From assembly GCA_029287875.1 (NCBI GenBank), contig JARFQH010000131.1, forward strand, positions 1 to 6,256: a DNA stretch of 6,256 nt, written 5' to 3'. Under the pieces are notes generated by a model. That model was not told the origin of the DNA. It searched no databases and was given only the letters and a program-made list of their open reading frames with translations. The DNA is from Desulfobacteraceae bacterium (GTDB lineage: Bacteria; Desulfobacterota; Desulfobacteria; Desulfobacterales; SG8-13). Shown one piece after another: positions 5,371-6,256 of the stretch; positions within the stretch are counted from its first letter, which is position 1, and every line of letters begins with the position of its first letter. The translations under genes were made by a program, and so were the position numbers.

Positions 5371-5403
5371 AATAACCCATAATTTAAAAGACAAGTTGTT
5401 ATT
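5371..5403 (+). repeat. AT-rich inverted repeat before rpsQ
   Basis: AATAAC (5371-5376) and GTTATT (5398-5403) are perfectly complementary across a 21-base, mostly A/T loop. The stretch is much richer in A and T than its surroundings. It directly follows the rpmC stop and ends six bases before the rpsQ ATG. The stem is weak as RNA. It may instead keep the rpsQ start region unpaired, which could compensate for the missing Shine-Dalgarno site. Confidence 0.3.
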
Positions 5404-5409
5404 GCTGCC

Positions 5410-5667
5410 ATGAAAAAACGTGGAATGAAAAGACAATTGATCGGGACCGTTGTCAGTGACAAGATGGACAAGACCGTCGTGGTCCAGACGGAAAGACTGG
5501 TCAAACACCGGCTGTATGAAAAGTATATCCGGCGCAGAGCCAAGTTTTCAGCCCATGATGGCGAAAATTCGTGCCGGATCGGAGACAAGGTCCTCATCAC
5601 CGAATCGCGGCCGCTCAGCAAAACCAAGCGGTGGCAGGTCAGCCAGATCCTGGAAAAGGCCGTTTGA
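5410..5667 (+). CDS. rpsQ: 30S ribosomal protein S17
   Basis: Primary 16S rRNA-binding protein of the 30S body, an OB-fold. It is 85 residues, close to E. coli S17 (84). The motif GTVVSDKMDKTVVV (12-25) is diagnostic. YEKYIRRRAKFSAHD and then IGDKVLITESRPLSKTKRW complete the conserved core. The start ATG 5410 has no recognisable Shine-Dalgarno site; the upstream bases are AT-rich followed by GCTGCC. An alternative ATG at 5425 would shorten the protein by five residues and has no better site. Coupling to rpmC, 39 bases upstream, or an unstructured AT-rich leader may support initiation. The gap to rplN is only 21 bases, so there is no room for a separate spc promoter region of E. coli type. Confidence 0.96.
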   Translation: MKKRGMKRQLIGTVVSDKMDKTVVVQTERLVKHRLYEKYIRRRAKFSAHDGENSCRIGDKVLITESRPLSKTKRWQVSQILEKAV

Positions 5668-5688
5668 ATTTAAAGGGATTCGAGAGCA

Positions 5689-6057
5689 ATGATTCAGACA
5701 GAGACAAGACTGACGGTGGCGGATAACTCCGGTGCAAAAGTGTTGAGCTGCATAAAGGTCCTGGGTGGCACCCGCCGGCGTTATGCCCGGATCGGCGACA
5801 TTATCGTTGTAACGGTCAAGGAAGCCATTCCGAATGCCAAAGTCAAAAAAGGAGACGTCCTGAAGGCCGTTGTGGTGCGAACCAAGAAAGAGATCAAGCG
5901 ACCGGACGGATCTTTCATCCGCTTCGACGACAACTCGGCCGTGCTCATATCGGCAAGCAGGGAGCCGATTGGAACCCGCATATTCGGACCGGTAGCAAGA
6001 GAATTGCGTGCAAAGAAGTTTATGAAGATCATTTCGCTGGCCCCGGAAGTCATTTAG
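5689..6057 (+). CDS. rplN: 50S ribosomal protein L14
   Basis: Conserved 50S protein that contacts L19 and 16S rRNA helix 14 in the intersubunit bridge, and is the target of the silencing factor RsfS in studied bacteria. It is 122 residues, near the E. coli 123. Signature blocks are MIQTETRLTVADNSGAKV (1-18), GDIIVVTVKEAIPNAKVKKG (36-55) and GSFIRFDDNSAVLI (74-87). The C-terminus RELRAKKFMKIISLAPEVI is typical. The ribosome-binding signal is modest: AAGGGA about ten bases upstream or GAGAG (5682-5686) very near. In E. coli it opens the spc operon; here it continues from rpsQ after 21 bases. Confidence 0.98.
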   Translation: MIQTETRLTVADNSGAKVLSCIKVLGGTRRRYARIGDIIVVTVKEAIPNAKVKKGDVLKAVVVRTKKEIKRPDGSFIRFDDNSAVLISASREPIGTRIFGPVARELRAKKFMKIISLAPEVI

Positions 6058-6087
6058 GATCGAGGGCCACCAGGTGGAAGGGCACCG

Positions 6088-6213
6088 ATGAACGCGACGA
6101 AGTGTAGAATCAAAAAAGATGACAAGGTCAAAGTGATCGCCGGCAAGGACAAAGGCAAGATCGGTAAAGTCCTCAAGGTGATCCGCAAAAAAAACAGGGT
6201 GCTTGTCGAAAAC
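6088..6213 (+). CDS. rplX: 50S ribosomal protein L24, N-terminal part (3' end replaced by adapter)
   Basis: Assembly-initiating 50S protein that binds the 5' end of 23S rRNA near the tunnel exit. Only the first 42 codons are genomic. They carry a KOW domain: CRIKKDDKVKVIAGKDKGK (6-24), then IGKVLKVIRKKNRVLVEN to residue 42. The full protein in bacteria is about 100-115 residues, so well over half is missing. GGAAGGG (6076-6082) lies five bases before ATG 6088, and rplN ends 30 bases upstream. From base 6214 the frame runs into Nextera adapter and meets a false TAA at 6253-6255, which would give a 55-residue product ending LSLIHISEPTRRH. That tail is not biological. In the organism the gene presumably continues into the rest of L24 and then rplE. 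Confidence 0.95.
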
Positions 6214-6256
6214 CTGTCTCTTATACACATCTCCGAGCCCACGAGACGGCACTAAG
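6214..6256. other. Illumina Nextera adapter contamination at contig end
   Basis: Bases 6214-6232 read CTGTCTCTTATACACATCT, the 19-base Tn5 mosaic end used in Nextera libraries. Bases 6233-6247 read CCGAGCCCACGAGAC, which completes the complement of the Nextera Read 2 transposase oligo. The remaining nine bases (6248-6256) are probably index sequence. Frames through it give the familiar contaminant peptides LSLIHISEPTR on the + strand and MGSEMCIRDR or GLGDVYKRQ on the - strand. This is untrimmed library sequence, not a transposon in the genome. Confidence 0.98.

Noticed and set aside
5341..5384. Promoter for rpsQ (TTGTCG with CATAAT)
   Set aside because: The spacing between the two boxes is about 32 bases, far from the 16-18 expected for a sigma-70 promoter.
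6187..6195. Run of eight A with A-AAA-AAC in frame, a possible -1 slippery site in rplX
   Set aside because: The encoded residues KKN fit the normal L24 sequence, and nothing suggests that recoding is used; downstream sequence is adapter so it cannot be tested here.
6214..6232. Tn5 mosaic end suggesting a transposon
   Set aside because: It is followed at once by the Nextera Read 2 adapter tail and the contig end, so it is library sequence rather than a genomic insertion.
5548..6252. Long antisense open frame of 234 codons opposite rpsQ, rplN and rplX
   Set aside because: It begins inside the adapter (GLGDVYKRQ) and lies opposite well-identified ribosomal genes; it is a shadow extended by contamination.

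Overview
The window is a bacterial ribosomal-protein gene cluster: the 3' end of the str operon (tuf), the complete S10 operon and the start of the spc operon, all on the + strand. The order is tuf(3' end)-rpsJ-rplC-rplD-rplW-rplB-rpsS-rplV-rpsC-rplP-rpmC-rpsQ-rplN-rplX(5' end). Twelve genes are complete and one is cut at each edge. The order is the canonical bacterial one, with no insertion, loss or rearrangement. The genes are moderately GC-rich, and the protein sequences (for example the L2 C-terminus with NPVDHPMGGGEGR and GGRHPCSPWGMPTKG) look like Desulfobacterota, the former sulfate-reducing Deltaproteobacteria. That placement is from memory of the families, not from a search.

Region by region: 1-137 is the EF-Tu C-terminus. 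156-467 is S10, only 18 bases after tuf, so there is no room for an E. coli-type S10 leader. 610-3138 holds L3, L4, L23 and L2, with L4/L23 overlapping by ATGA. 3247-4641 holds S19, L22 and S3 (S3 starts with TTG). 4745-5667 holds L16, L29 and S17, with L16/L29 overlapping by ATGA. 5689-6057 is L14, and 6088-6213 is the start of L24. Several spacers are unusually long for this cluster: 142 bases for rpsJ-rplC, and 102-108 bases for rplC-rplD, rplB-rpsS, rpsS-rplV and rpsC-rplP. Some of these contain inverted repeats that could form alternative RNA hairpins. No gene, promoter or terminator could be supported in the spacers.

The products are all translation components. Tuf delivers aminoacyl-tRNA. 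S10, S19, S3 and S17 belong to the 30S subunit, and L3, L4, L23, L2, L22, L16, L29, L14 and L24 to the 50S. Short gaps, strong Shine-Dalgarno sites and start/stop overlaps fit a single long co-transcribed unit.

The clearest anomaly is not biological. The last 43 bases (6214-6256) are Illumina Nextera transposase adapter followed by bases that are probably index. They interrupt rplX and create a false stop codon, so an automatic annotation would give a false 55-residue L24 ending in the adapter peptide LSLIHISEPTR. I found no previously undescribed system here. The structured spacers are the only biological feature I would look at again.
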